Of a stretch of DNA of 64,000 nt, positions 35,080-43,399 are shown in pieces. This DNA comes from Hymenobacter siberiensis. GTDB lineage: Bacteria > Bacteroidota > Bacteroidia > Cytophagales > Hymenobacteraceae. Numbering within the stretch: the first letter of the stretch is position 1; each line of letters opens with the position of its first letter. The position numbers were made by a program, and so were the translations under genes. The notes under the pieces are model-generated. The model was not told the DNA's origin. It saw only the letters and a program-made list of their open reading frames with translations, and searched no databases. The stretch lies in NCBI RefSeq assembly GCF_018967865.2, contig NZ_JAHLZY020000001.1, positions 2,914,001 to 2,978,000 of the forward strand, given 5' to 3'.

Positions 35080-35171
35080 TTTTAGCCCGCAGAAGTCGCA
35101 GAGGTTTACGCAGATGACGCTGAACGTTCTGCGACTTCTGCGTAAACCTCTGCGACTTCTGCGGGCTAAAA
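35080..35171. repeat. Perfect 35-bp inverted repeat between RND2 and MFP2
   Basis: Arms 35080-35114 and 35137-35171 are exact inverted copies, starting TTTTAGCCCGCAGAAGTCGC, with a 22-nt spacer. It begins 3 bp after the RND stop and ends 26 bp before the MFP start, leaving little room for anything else. Confidence 0.92.
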
Positions 35172-35196
35172 CCGTCAGAAATACTACCTAACGATA

Positions 35197-36381
35197 ATGT
35201 CCGATTCCAACTCCTCCGGCCGGTTCTGGCTGATAATTTTAATCGTCCTCGCTGTATTTGGCGGGCTTTTTCTGCTCGGCTACATGCCACGCCACAAGCA
35301 GGAGAAAGCCCGAAACGCCGAAGCCCAGCAAAAGACCGATGCCGTGCCAATGGTTACCGTAGCCAAGGCCAAGGCCGCGCCCGATACCACCACCGTCACG
35401 CTGCCCGCCGATACCAAGTCGCTGCGCGAAACCTTCGTATTTGCCCGGGCCAACGGCTTCGTGAAGTCGTGGAGCGCTGATATTGGCCAGAAAGTACGCG
35501 CCGGACAGGTGCTGGCCGAAGTAACCACGCCCGAGCTCGACCAGCAGGTAGCCCAGGCCCGCGCCAACCTCGGCCTGGCCAAAACCAGCTACAACCGCCT
35601 GGTGGGCGTGGCGCTGCCCGGGGCCATCTCGAAGCAGGAATTGGACGTGGCCAAATCGCAGTTTTCGGTGCAGCAGGCCGCTTTGCAGCAGCTGCTGGCA
35701 CAGCAGGATTTCCGGCGCATCACGGCCCCGTTCAGCGGCACTGTCACACAGCGGAATGTGGAAGTAGGCAGCCTCGTAAGCACCAGCAACGCGCCGGGCT
35801 CGCAGCTGTTTAAGATTGAGCAGACCGACAAGCTGCGCGCCTACGTGCAGGTACCGCAGAACTTCGCCCCGTCCATCAAAAGCGGGATGACAGCCGATTA
35901 CCTGGTGCCGGAGTTCGCGGGCAAGCCCTTCGCAGCCAAAGTGGTGCGCAATGCCGGGGCCCTCGACCCCAACACCCGCACCTTGCTCACCGAAGTACAG
36001 GTGCCAAACCCGCGCGGCGAGCTGCGCCCCGGCAGCTACGCCCAGGTGAAATTCTACCTGCCACGCACCGCGCCCGGCGTCATCATTCCGGCCAATGCCC
36101 TAGTGCCCGGCGGCACCGAAAGCCGCGTGGCTACTGTGCAGGACGGCAAAATCCACTACCAGCCCATCGTCACGGGCCGCGATTTCGGCAACCAGCTCGA
36201 AGTATCGCAGGGCCTGAAGGCAGGCGAGCTGCTGGTACTGAACCCCGCCGAAACCCTCACCGAGGGCCAGGCCGTGCAAACCCAAGCCTTCACCCCGCCC
36301 GCCAAGCCCGCTGGCCCCCCACCCGCCAGGCCCCGGCCCAATGACCCGGATGCCCCGCGCGTGTCGTCGCCGGTGAAATAG
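35197..36381 (+). CDS. Efflux membrane-fusion protein, pump 2
   Basis: 394-aa periplasmic adaptor (HlyD/AcrA family), anchored by an N-terminal TM (FWLIILIVLAVFGGLFLLGY). It shows the family order: biotinyl-lipoyl-like half (FARANGFVKSWSADIGQKVR, AGQVLAEVTTPELDQQVAQA), an alpha-helical hairpin about residues 110-150, the second lipoyl half (TAPFSGTVTQRNVEVGSLVS), then the beta-barrel and membrane-proximal domain (PGSYAQVKFYLP, VIIPANALVPGG). The Pro-rich tail (PAKPAGPPPARPRPNDPD) is probably disordered. It is bracketed by perfect inverted repeats on both sides. Confidence 0.92.
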   Translation: MSDSNSSGRFWLIILIVLAVFGGLFLLGYMPRHKQEKARNAEAQQKTDAVPMVTVAKAKAAPDTTTVTLPADTKSLRETFVFARANGFVKSWSADIGQKVRAGQVLAEVTTPELDQQVAQARANLGLAKTSYNRLVGVALPGAISKQELDVAKSQFSVQQAALQQLLAQQDFRRITAPFSGTVTQRNVEVGSLVSTSNAPGSQLFKIEQTDKLRAYVQVPQNFAPSIKSGMTADYLVPEFAGKPFAAKVVRNAGALDPNTRTLLTEVQVPNPRGELRPGSYAQVKFYLPRTAPGVIIPANALVPGGTESRVATVQDGKIHYQPIVTGRDFGNQLEVSQGLKAGELLVLNPAETLTEGQAVQTQAFTPPAKPAGPPPARPRPNDPDAPRVSSPVK

Positions 36382-36383
36382 GA

Positions 36384-36491
36384 AGTTGGCCCGGTCCGAC
36401 CGCCCTAGGCGGTCCGACCGGTTAAAGTAAGAACGATGCCGCCCCCACGGCAACCGGTCGGACCGCCTAGGGCGGTCGGACCGGGCCAACT
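36384..36491. repeat. Perfect 40-bp inverted repeat between MFP2 and OMF2
   Basis: Arms 36384-36423 and 36452-36491 are exact inverted copies around a 28-nt spacer. Each arm contains its own palindrome built on GGTCCGACCGCC / GGCGGTCCGACC. It begins 2 bp after the MFP stop and ends 11 bp before the next start. Confidence 0.92.
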
Positions 36492-36502
36492 GACAACTAA
36501 AA

Positions 36503-37969
36503 ATGACCTTCCGCCTCTCCCCTTTCTTCCTCATCCTGCTGCTGGCCAGCTGCGTGCGGCCGCCCAGCTACGCGCCACCCAGCCTGCCCACCCCCGCAGC
36601 CTGGAAAAACACAGCCGACAGCCCCACGGCCGCCACGCCGCCGGCCGCCGTGGCCAGCAGCACCCTACCAGGCACGGCCCCGCCCACCGTCAACAACCTG
36701 CCCGCGCCCGCCAGCTGGTGGATGCTCTTCAACGACCCCGGTCTCAATACGCTGGAGCAGCAGGCCACGGCGCAGAACTTCAGCCTGCAAGCCGCCCTGG
36801 CCCGCGTGGAAAGCGCCCGCGCCAACGTGCGGGTGGCCAACTCCTACCGCTCGCCCCTGGTGACGGTGGACCCGCAGGTGTACCGCTCGCGGCTCTCGGG
36901 GCTGCGGCCGGTGCCGTTTCCGGTGGCTACCAATAACCTAGGGGTGATTCAGACCCAATATTATATTCCCATCAATGCCAGCTATGAGTTCGACGTGTGG
37001 GGCCGCATCCGAAGCAGCATCCGCGCCGCCGAGGCCGATGCGCAGGTGCAGGAAGCCAACCGCCGCACCGTGCTCCTCTCCCTCACCGCCGATGCCGCGA
37101 CCTACTATTTCGGCCTTCGCGGGCTCGATGCGCAGCTGCTGGTGCTCGATACCGCCCGCCTCGACCGCCAGCACAGCCTGGACCTGACCCGCGCCCGCTA
37201 CCAGGCCGGCGTGGACAATGAGATTGCCGTGCACCGCGCCGAAACCGAGCTGGCCAACGTTGATGCCAGCGTTATCGAAACCCGCCGCCAGCGCCTGGGC
37301 CTCGAAGCCTCGCTGGCTACGGTGCTGGGCGTGCCCGCCAGTGGTTTCGCGGTGGCCCCGCAGGCCGGGCCGCTGGTGGCCCCGGCGGTGCCGGCTTCGC
37401 TGCCGGCGGCCCTGCTGGCCCGCCGGCCCGATTTGCAGCAGGCCGAGCGTCGCCTCGCCGCCGCCAGCGCCCGCGTGGATGTAGCCAAGCTCACGCGCCT
37501 GCCCACTGTGCGCCTCAATGGTTTTCTGGGCCCGCAGAGTGCCAAAATCGGCGACCTGGCCCGCGTGGCCGACAACTACACCTACTACGTGGGCGGCGGC
37601 GTGAGCATTCCCGTCTTCAACGGTGGCCGCAACCGCGCCAACGAGCAGGTGGCTCGCTCCGAAGCCGAAGCACTGGTGGCCGACTACCACCAGGCGGCCC
37701 TAGTAGCGTTTCAGGAAGCCGAAACCAGCCAGGCCGATGTGCGCCAGTACCAGGCCCAGGTGGCGGCCCGCCAGCGTGCCTACCGCGCCGCCCGCCTGGC
37801 CAGCGCCCTCACCAAGGAACGCTACCGGGCCGGCCTCACCAACTACTTTGAGGTGGTGGATGCCGACCGCCAGACCCTCGATGCGGCCACGCTGCTCACC
37901 CAGGCGCAAAGCAATTTATTGGGGGCCAGCGTGGCCTTGGTACGGGCCTTGGGCGGCGGCTGGGAATAG
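36503..37969 (+). CDS. TolC-type outer-membrane lipoprotein, pump 2 (NodT/OprM-like)
   Basis: 488-aa outer-membrane channel. The signal RLSPFFLILLLASCVRPP carries a lipobox (LASC), followed by PPSYAPPSLPTPAAW as in OprM/NodT-type lipoproteins. Two OEP repeats are seen: WWMLFNDPGLNTLEQQATAQ with VESARANVRVANSYRSPLVT, and LARRPDLQQAERRLAAASAR with FFEVVDADRQTLDAATLLTQ-like text near the end. It closes the second pump operon; 182 AT-rich bases follow before the next gene. The lipid anchor distinguishes it from the pump 1 channel. Confidence 0.92.
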   Translation: MTFRLSPFFLILLLASCVRPPSYAPPSLPTPAAWKNTADSPTAATPPAAVASSTLPGTAPPTVNNLPAPASWWMLFNDPGLNTLEQQATAQNFSLQAALARVESARANVRVANSYRSPLVTVDPQVYRSRLSGLRPVPFPVATNNLGVIQTQYYIPINASYEFDVWGRIRSSIRAAEADAQVQEANRRTVLLSLTADAATYYFGLRGLDAQLLVLDTARLDRQHSLDLTRARYQAGVDNEIAVHRAETELANVDASVIETRRQRLGLEASLATVLGVPASGFAVAPQAGPLVAPAVPASLPAALLARRPDLQQAERRLAAASARVDVAKLTRLPTVRLNGFLGPQSAKIGDLARVADNYTYYVGGGVSIPVFNGGRNRANEQVARSEAEALVADYHQAALVAFQEAETSQADVRQYQAQVAARQRAYRAARLASALTKERYRAGLTNYFEVVDADRQTLDAATLLTQAQSNLLGASVALVRALGGGWE

Positions 37970-38151
37970 GAGCTTATCCTAGAGATTTCATACCGATTTG
38001 AAAATCACTGTCAAGCCGATGAGGATTTTTTTACTTTATAATTAATCTGTAAATCAAACATTTGTATTTTTCAACATAAACTAATGCCACGTTTACGTTA
38101 AGAGGTCCGTAAGAACGAACCCGCAATTTATCTGACTCCAATTTCTTTTTC

Positions 38152-38958
38152 ATGCGCTCCTTTTTAATCACCCGCTTTGCCGCCATTATACTATTAATCG
38201 GGGCAATCCATCCGGTACAGGCCCAGGTAAATCCTACCCGAGCCGATACTACCGAAAAATATCAAAACCCCGGCGGTGTGTCTTCAGGGGTGAAGACTCC
38301 CTTTTTCAAAAGCAAGGTATTCAGAGCCCTGGCTATTCCGGCCGCGCTGATAACCTACGGCGCCATCACGGCGCAGGGCGATGCGGGCATCAACCGCAGT
38401 GCGCGGGAGTTCACGCAAAAGCAGTTTCGGCCGGTGAGCACGGGTTTTGATAACACGCTCATTATTGCCCCCTACTTCGAGCTGGCCGCCGTGGCCATTG
38501 CCGGCGTAGAGTCGCACAACGACCGCATCAACACCCTGCTTATCATTGCCAAGGGCGAGGCCATTATGCTGGCTTCCACGTTTGCCGTGAAGTACCTGGC
38601 CAATGAGACGCGGCCCAACGGCCAGGACAACCTCTCGTTTCCATCGGGCCACACAGCGCAGGCCTTCCTGGCGGCCAGTATCGTACACACCGAGTTTCGC
38701 GACAAGAGCCAGTGGTACGGTGTGGGCGCGTACACCATTGCCACCAGCGTGGCCGCCCTGCGCATGATTAACGACAAGCACTGGCAGAGCGACGTGGTGG
38801 CTGGCGCTGGCTTCGGCATCTTCTCCGCCCACTTGGCTTACCTGAGCCACCGCAACCGCTGGGGCCGCAAGTCCATTGGCCGCGATGTCGGAATGGTGCC
38901 GGCCTACTTCGGCAACGGTGCCACGGGCATTAGCATTTCGTGGCGGCCGAAAAAGTAG
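38152..38958 (+). CDS. PAP2-family phosphatase
   Basis: 268-aa membrane-associated phosphatase of the PAP2/undecaprenyl-pyrophosphate or lipid phosphatase type. It has a Sec-type N-terminus (ITRFAAIILLIGAIHPVQAQ). All three catalytic motifs are present: KYLANETRP (K-x6-RP), FPSGHTAQAF (PSGH) and RMINDKHWQSD (R-x5-H-x3-D). Likely roles are dephosphorylation of lipid carriers or lipid A precursors in the periplasm; sequence alone does not choose. The preceding 180 bp are AT-rich and should hold its promoter, although no clean TAnnTTTG box is seen. It converges with the molybdopterin oxidoreductase gene. Confidence 0.9.
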   Translation: MRSFLITRFAAIILLIGAIHPVQAQVNPTRADTTEKYQNPGGVSSGVKTPFFKSKVFRALAIPAALITYGAITAQGDAGINRSAREFTQKQFRPVSTGFDNTLIIAPYFELAAVAIAGVESHNDRINTLLIIAKGEAIMLASTFAVKYLANETRPNGQDNLSFPSGHTAQAFLAASIVHTEFRDKSQWYGVGAYTIATSVAALRMINDKHWQSDVVAGAGFGIFSAHLAYLSHRNRWGRKSIGRDVGMVPAYFGNGATGISISWRPKK

Positions 38959-38969
38959 CCGCTTTGCTC

Positions 38970-39016
38970 AATGAAGAATGAGAAATTGCCAGCCGGGTAA
39001 TTCTTCATTCCTCATT
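38970..39016. repeat. Imperfect inverted repeat overlapping a stop codon
   Basis: AATGAAGAATGAGAAATT pairs with AATTCTTCATTCCTCATT around a short GC spacer. The right arm encodes the last residues (LNEE) and stop of the molybdopterin oxidoreductase, so the repeat appears to have altered that gene's C-terminus or been captured by it. It may also act as a bidirectional terminator. Confidence 0.65.
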
Positions 39017-41131
39017 AAGCGCTGCCTCCACCCACACCGGCACGGCCGATAGCGCCGCATTGCCCGTCAGCTCATCGAGCCGAGCATCGTCCGTCAGGTC
39101 GTTGATGCTGGCTCCGGCGTGGGCCTGCGCCACGGCTAGCCGGGTACCGGGCCGGGTGTGGCCGTAGCCATGCGGCATGCTGGCCACGCCGGGCATGAGG
39201 CTGGACGTAATTTCGACGGGCAGCTCGATGGTACCCACCCGGGAACGCACACGCACCGGCTGACCATCGGTGAGCTGGCGGGCGGCGGCATCGGCGGGGT
39301 TCATTTGCAGGGTGCAGCGGTTGCGGCCTTTGATGAGGCGCGGCAGGTTGTGCATCCACGAGTTGTTGGAGCGCAACTCGCGGCGGCTGATGAGAAGTAG
39401 CTGGTCGGCGGTTGCGACGGGAGTGGCGGCCAGCACCCGCCGGGCGCGGTCCAGGTCGGCCAGGAAGAGCGGGGCGGCCAGGTTGATGCGCTGGTTTTCG
39501 GTGCGCAGTGCGGCCGGCAGGCGCGGCTGTAGCTCGCCGAGGTCGAGGCCGTGCGGGTTTTCGCGCAGCTTATCGAGCGAGAGGCCAGTGCGGCCGTAGG
39601 CACCGTAGCGCAGGCCAAGGTCGATTTTAGCTGCCGGATTTTCGGGGGCGGGCGCGGCAACGGCATCGAAAGCATCGCCGGCTTCGAGGCGCTGGCGCAG
39701 GCCCTCAAAAATCTCCCAGTCGTAGCGCGCGTCGGGGTCTTTGGCAAACAGCGGCTCGGAGTAGCGGCTGGTGTTGCGAATGGCCAGAGCGTGGAAGCTC
39801 ACATCGTAGTGCGCAGTTTCGAGGCCGGTGGCGGGCGGTAGGATGTAGTGGGCGTGGCGGGTGGTTTCGTTGAGGTAGATGTCGATGGACACCATGAACT
39901 CCAGCCCGGCCAAGGCGGTATCGAGCTGCCCGCCGTTGGGCGTGGACAGCACCGGGTTGCCGCAGCTCGTGACCAGCGCCCGCAGCTGGCCTTCGCCGGG
40001 CGTGAGCATGTCCTCGGCCAGGCAGGCCACCGGCAGCTCGCCCATGAACTCGGGGGCCTGGCGCACGCGGCTGCGGTACCGGTCGTAGCGGTTGTAGTGG
40101 CCCGGCTTGCCCAGCACGTCGAGCGCGGGCGTGGCAAACATGTAGCCGCCCGGCTCATCGAGGTGGCCGGTGAGCAGGTTCAGGGCATTTATCAGCCAGA
40201 GGCACAGCCCACCAAACTCCTGCACCGACACCCCTACCCGACCATAAACAACTCCGCGCTCAGCGGCTGCCAGCTCCCGCGCCAGCGTGCGGATTTCGGC
40301 CGGCGCAATGCCCGTTACGGCGCCGACGTGCTCAGGCGTAAACTCAGCCACGGCCGCGTTCAGGGCTTCGATACCATCCGTGATGTCGGCCAGCCGGCCG
40401 GGTTTCACCAGGTTTTCGGCAAATAAAACCTGCGTCATCGCCAGCAGTAAAAACACGTCGGTACCGGGGCGAATGAAGTGGTGAGCATCGGCTTTGGCGG
40501 CGGTTTCGGAACGGCGCGGGTCGATAACGACTACTTTGCCACCCCGGGCCTGAATGGCCTGCAGACGCTTGGCCACGTCGGGCGCAGTCATCAGGCTGCC
40601 GTTGCTCACCAGGGGATTGCCGCCAAGGATGAGCCAATGGTCGGTGCGGTCGAGGTCAGGCACCGGCAGCAGCAGCGGGTGGCCGTAGAGCTGCCAGGCG
40701 GCAAAGTGGTGCGGCAGCTGGTCGACCGACGAGGCTGAGAACAGGCTGCGCGAGCCCAGCGCCCGCAGAAAGCCGGGTGCCGCCAGCTGCGTGCCGGAGT
40801 TATGCACGCTGGGGTTGCCGGCGTACCAGGCGGTGGCGTGCAGACCGTGCGCCTCCCGCTGCTGGCGCAGTGCGGCGGCGACTTCATCGAGCGCGGTGTT
40901 CCAGTCGAGCTCCTGCCAGCCATCGGCGATGCGCTTGAGGGGGCGGCGCAGGCGGTCGGGGTCTTCGTAAATGTCCTTCAGGCCCACGGCCTTGGGGCAG
41001 ATGTGGCCCCGGCTAAAGGGGTCCTGCGCATCGCCGGCAATGCTGAGGACGCGGCCGTTTTCGTGGGTGATTTCGAGGCCGCAGATGGCTTCGCAGAGGT
41101 TGCAGGCGCGGTAGTGGGTTTCGATGGGCAT
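39005..41131 (-). CDS. Molybdopterin-dependent oxidoreductase with N-terminal [4Fe-4S] site
   Basis: 708-aa member of the DMSO-reductase superfamily. The Fe-S cysteines are Cys10, Cys13, Cys17 and Cys45 (CNLCEAIC, then GHICPKAVG). Mo-bis-MGD domains follow, with WLILGGNPLVSNGSLMTAPD, VVVIDPRRSETAAKADAHHF and a C-terminal MGD-binding beta-barrel domain (MNPADAAARQLTDGQPVRVR, GYGHTRPGTRL). There is no Tat signal, so it is predicted cytoplasmic. Close relatives are annotated variously as formate dehydrogenase, nitrate reductase or unassigned; the substrate cannot be determined here. No electron-transfer partner is adjacent. It needs Moco like the enzyme implied by the XdhC-type gene at the left edge. 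Confidence 0.9.
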   Translation of the reverse strand: MPIETHYRACNLCEAICGLEITHENGRVLSIAGDAQDPFSRGHICPKAVGLKDIYEDPDRLRRPLKRIADGWQELDWNTALDEVAAALRQQREAHGLHATAWYAGNPSVHNSGTQLAAPGFLRALGSRSLFSASSVDQLPHHFAAWQLYGHPLLLPVPDLDRTDHWLILGGNPLVSNGSLMTAPDVAKRLQAIQARGGKVVVIDPRRSETAAKADAHHFIRPGTDVFLLLAMTQVLFAENLVKPGRLADITDGIEALNAAVAEFTPEHVGAVTGIAPAEIRTLARELAAAERGVVYGRVGVSVQEFGGLCLWLINALNLLTGHLDEPGGYMFATPALDVLGKPGHYNRYDRYRSRVRQAPEFMGELPVACLAEDMLTPGEGQLRALVTSCGNPVLSTPNGGQLDTALAGLEFMVSIDIYLNETTRHAHYILPPATGLETAHYDVSFHALAIRNTSRYSEPLFAKDPDARYDWEIFEGLRQRLEAGDAFDAVAAPAPENPAAKIDLGLRYGAYGRTGLSLDKLRENPHGLDLGELQPRLPAALRTENQRINLAAPLFLADLDRARRVLAATPVATADQLLLISRRELRSNNSWMHNLPRLIKGRNRCTLQMNPADAAARQLTDGQPVRVRSRVGTIELPVEITSSLMPGVASMPHGYGHTRPGTRLAVAQAHAGASINDLTDDARLDELTGNAALSAVPVWVEAALNEE

Positions 41132-41145
41132 GAAGTGGGTGGGAA

Positions 41146-41178
41146 GTACCGTGGACTCTGCGAGTCCGCGCGTGAGCG
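41146..41178. repeat. Solo family A arm
   Basis: Sequence GTGGACTCTGCGAGTCCGCG with flanks is one arm of the element seen complete at 52941-53042. It carries the small inner palindrome GGACTC/GAGTCC. It lies just upstream of the molybdopterin oxidoreductase start. Confidence 0.75.
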
Positions 41179-41199
41179 GTAATGGGCAGCAAGGTAAAG

Positions 41200-41312
41200 A
41201 ACGTTATGCCGAGCGCAGCCGAGGCATAACGCGTGCAGCAGTAATCAAGACCGTTCTCCCGATTGAGTTACTATGGCACGCGAGATGCCTCGGCTGCGCT
41301 CGGCATGACGTT
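41200..41312. repeat. Family B inverted repeat upstream of tldD-1
   Basis: Left arm begins AACGTTATGCCGAGCGCAGC and the right arm ends CGGCATGACGTT at 41312, with one GTTATG/CATGAC mismatch. With the solo family A arm it fills most of the 296-bp divergent region; 41313-41427 has no further repeat and should contain the tldD-1 promoter. Confidence 0.85.
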
Positions 41313-41427
41313 CTATCTTTCCTTCGCCAGCAACGCAACGTTGCGCGCTCCTTCATGTCTATTTGATTAAGATTTCGTCCCATCTTTACGAATCTGCTTC
41401 CTGCATCACTAAAACGCTTACCCTCTT

Positions 41428-43077
41428 TTGAAACGACGCGACTTTGTAGGACTATCCGGCCTGGCTGCCGGGGCCCTCTTCCTCCCCGGCTTTCCCAGCT
41501 TCGGCGGCACCCTCGTTGACCCCGCCCACCTGCTGGAGCCCGGCCTCGACCTCACCCAGAAAAAACGCCTTGCTGATGCGGCCCTGAACGCCGCCAAAGC
41601 CGCCGGCGCCAGCTACGCCGATGTGCGCATCGGGCGCTACCTCAACCAAAGCATTTTCACCCGCGAAAAGCAGGTGCAGAACATCGCCAGCACTGAGAGC
41701 TACGGCGTGGGCATTCGCGTGATTGCCAACGGCACCTGGGGCTTCGCGGCCACCAACGTCGTGACCGAGGCCAGCCTGGCCAAAGCCGCCCAGCTGGCCG
41801 TAGCCATCGCCAAGGCCAACGCCAAGGTGCAGAAAGAGAAGGTGTTGCTGGCCCCGCAGCAAGGCTACGGCGAGGTGAGCTGGAAAACGCCCATCCAGCA
41901 AAACGCCTTCGAAGTGCCGGTGGCGCAGAAAGTTGAATTGCTGCTGGCCGCTAACGCCAAGGCCCTCGACAACGGCGCCAGCTTCGTCAACTCCTCCCTG
42001 TTTCAGATTAACGAGCAGAAGTATTTTGCCAGCACCGACGGCTCCTACATCGACCAAGACGTGCACCGCATCTGGCCCACGTTTTCGGTTTCGGGGGTAG
42101 ACCGGGCCAGTGGCAAGTTTCGCAGCCGCGATGCCCTGAGCTCGCCCATGGGCATGGGCTACGAGTACCTCACGCCCAAGGCCGCCGATAAGATTGCGGG
42201 CGCCAGCGGCACCGGCCTCATCGGCTACCGCAACAGCTACGACATGCTGGAAGATGCCGCCCTGGCCGCCCGGCAAGTGAAGCAGAAGCTGACCGCCAAG
42301 TCGGTAACGCCGGGCAAGTACGACCTCGTGCTCGACCCCAACCACCTGGGCCTCACCATCCACGAGAGCGTGGGCCACCCGCTGGAGCTCGACCGCGTGC
42401 TGGGTTACGAGGCCAACTACGCGGGCACCAGCTTCGCCACCCTCGACTGGAAGGCCAAGGGCATTCCCTACGGCTCGAAGCTGGTGAACATTGTGGCCGA
42501 TAAGCTGCAGCCCGGCTCGCTGGGCGCAGTGGGCTACGACGATGAAGGCGTGAAAACCAAGCGCTGGGACCTCATTAAAGAAGGTACGCTGGTAGACTAC
42601 GAGAAAATCCGGGACCAGGCGCACATCGTGGGCCAGAAGGAATCGGACGGCTGCTGCTACGCCGACTCCTGGGACTCGGTTCAGTTCCAGCGAATGCCCA
42701 ACGTGAGCCTGCAGCCCGGCAAAGCCAAAATGAGCGTCGACGAGTTGATTAAGGACGTAGACAAGGGCGTGTACATTGCCGGGCGCGGCTCCTACTCCAT
42801 CGACCAGCAGCGCTACAACTTCCAGTTCGGTGGGCAGGTGTTCTACGCCATCGAAAAAGGCAAAATCACCGAGATGCTCGAAGACGTGGCCTATCAGGCC
42901 AACACCCAGGAATTCTGGAACTCCTGCGCCGCCATTTGCGACGAAAGCGACTACCGGCTGTTCGGGTCTTTCTTTGATGGCAAGGGCCAGCCCAGCCAGG
43001 TGTCGGCCGTAAGCCACGGCTCGGCCACCACGCGGTTTAATGGCGTGAACGTGATTAATACGGCCCGCAAGATTTAA
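41428..43077 (+). CDS. TldD-like metallopeptidase, copy 1, with Tat-like signal
   Basis: 549-aa TldD/PmbA-family protein. TldD is the catalytic half of the TldD/TldE heterodimeric protease that in E. coli trims microcin B17 precursor and CcdA. The Zn motif HESVGH gives His312, Glu313 and His317, and the later conserved Cys lies in FWNSCAAIC. The N-terminus MKRRDFVGLSGLAAGALFLP looks like a twin-arginine signal (RRxF then a weakly hydrophobic stretch), unlike cytosolic E. coli TldD. The start is TTG at 41428, supported by exact alignment with the ATG starts of copies 2 and 3. It is followed after 322 bp by its TldE partner. Export through Tat is inferred from sequence only. Confidence 0.9.
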   Translation: MKRRDFVGLSGLAAGALFLPGFPSFGGTLVDPAHLLEPGLDLTQKKRLADAALNAAKAAGASYADVRIGRYLNQSIFTREKQVQNIASTESYGVGIRVIANGTWGFAATNVVTEASLAKAAQLAVAIAKANAKVQKEKVLLAPQQGYGEVSWKTPIQQNAFEVPVAQKVELLLAANAKALDNGASFVNSSLFQINEQKYFASTDGSYIDQDVHRIWPTFSVSGVDRASGKFRSRDALSSPMGMGYEYLTPKAADKIAGASGTGLIGYRNSYDMLEDAALAARQVKQKLTAKSVTPGKYDLVLDPNHLGLTIHESVGHPLELDRVLGYEANYAGTSFATLDWKAKGIPYGSKLVNIVADKLQPGSLGAVGYDDEGVKTKRWDLIKEGTLVDYEKIRDQAHIVGQKESDGCCYADSWDSVQFQRMPNVSLQPGKAKMSVDELIKDVDKGVYIAGRGSYSIDQQRYNFQFGGQVFYAIEKGKITEMLEDVAYQANTQEFWNSCAAICDESDYRLFGSFFDGKGQPSQVSAVSHGSATTRFNGVNVINTARKI

Positions 43078-43080
43078 TTA

Positions 43081-43393
43081 ATGTGGGGAATGTGTTGAAT
43101 GTGGGGAATGTGAAAATGGACCGCTCAGGACGCTACAAGTAAGCGGCCGTAGCCGCCACGCTTTGCTCCTATCTCATGCATCATTCTCAATTTCATCCCA
43201 CTGAAGCTGTTTAGAAAGTCCCCGAACGGTCATGCAGAGCGCAGCGCAGCATCTTGCTCGCATCGTCAGGCCCGTTCAACGATGCGAGTAAGATGCTGCG
43301 CTCTGCATGACCGTTTGAGGACCTTTTGTGACTTTCTGAATAACTCCACTATTCCATTTCCACATTTTCCACATTCAACACATTTTCACATCT
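43081..43393. repeat. Nested inverted repeats between tldD-1 and tldE-1
   Basis: Outer arms (family E) are GAATGTGTTGAATGTGGGGA-type on the left (43081-43122) and its CCACATT-rich complement on the right (43348-43393). Inside, at 43213-43337, is a long hairpin: AGAAAGTC at the left, then ACGGTCATGCAGAGCGCAGC and GCTCGCATCGT, all mirrored on the right with minor differences. The layering suggests one element inserted into another. The remainder, 43123-43212, holds nothing recognised. Confidence 0.82.
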
Positions 43394-43399
43394 GAAAAC

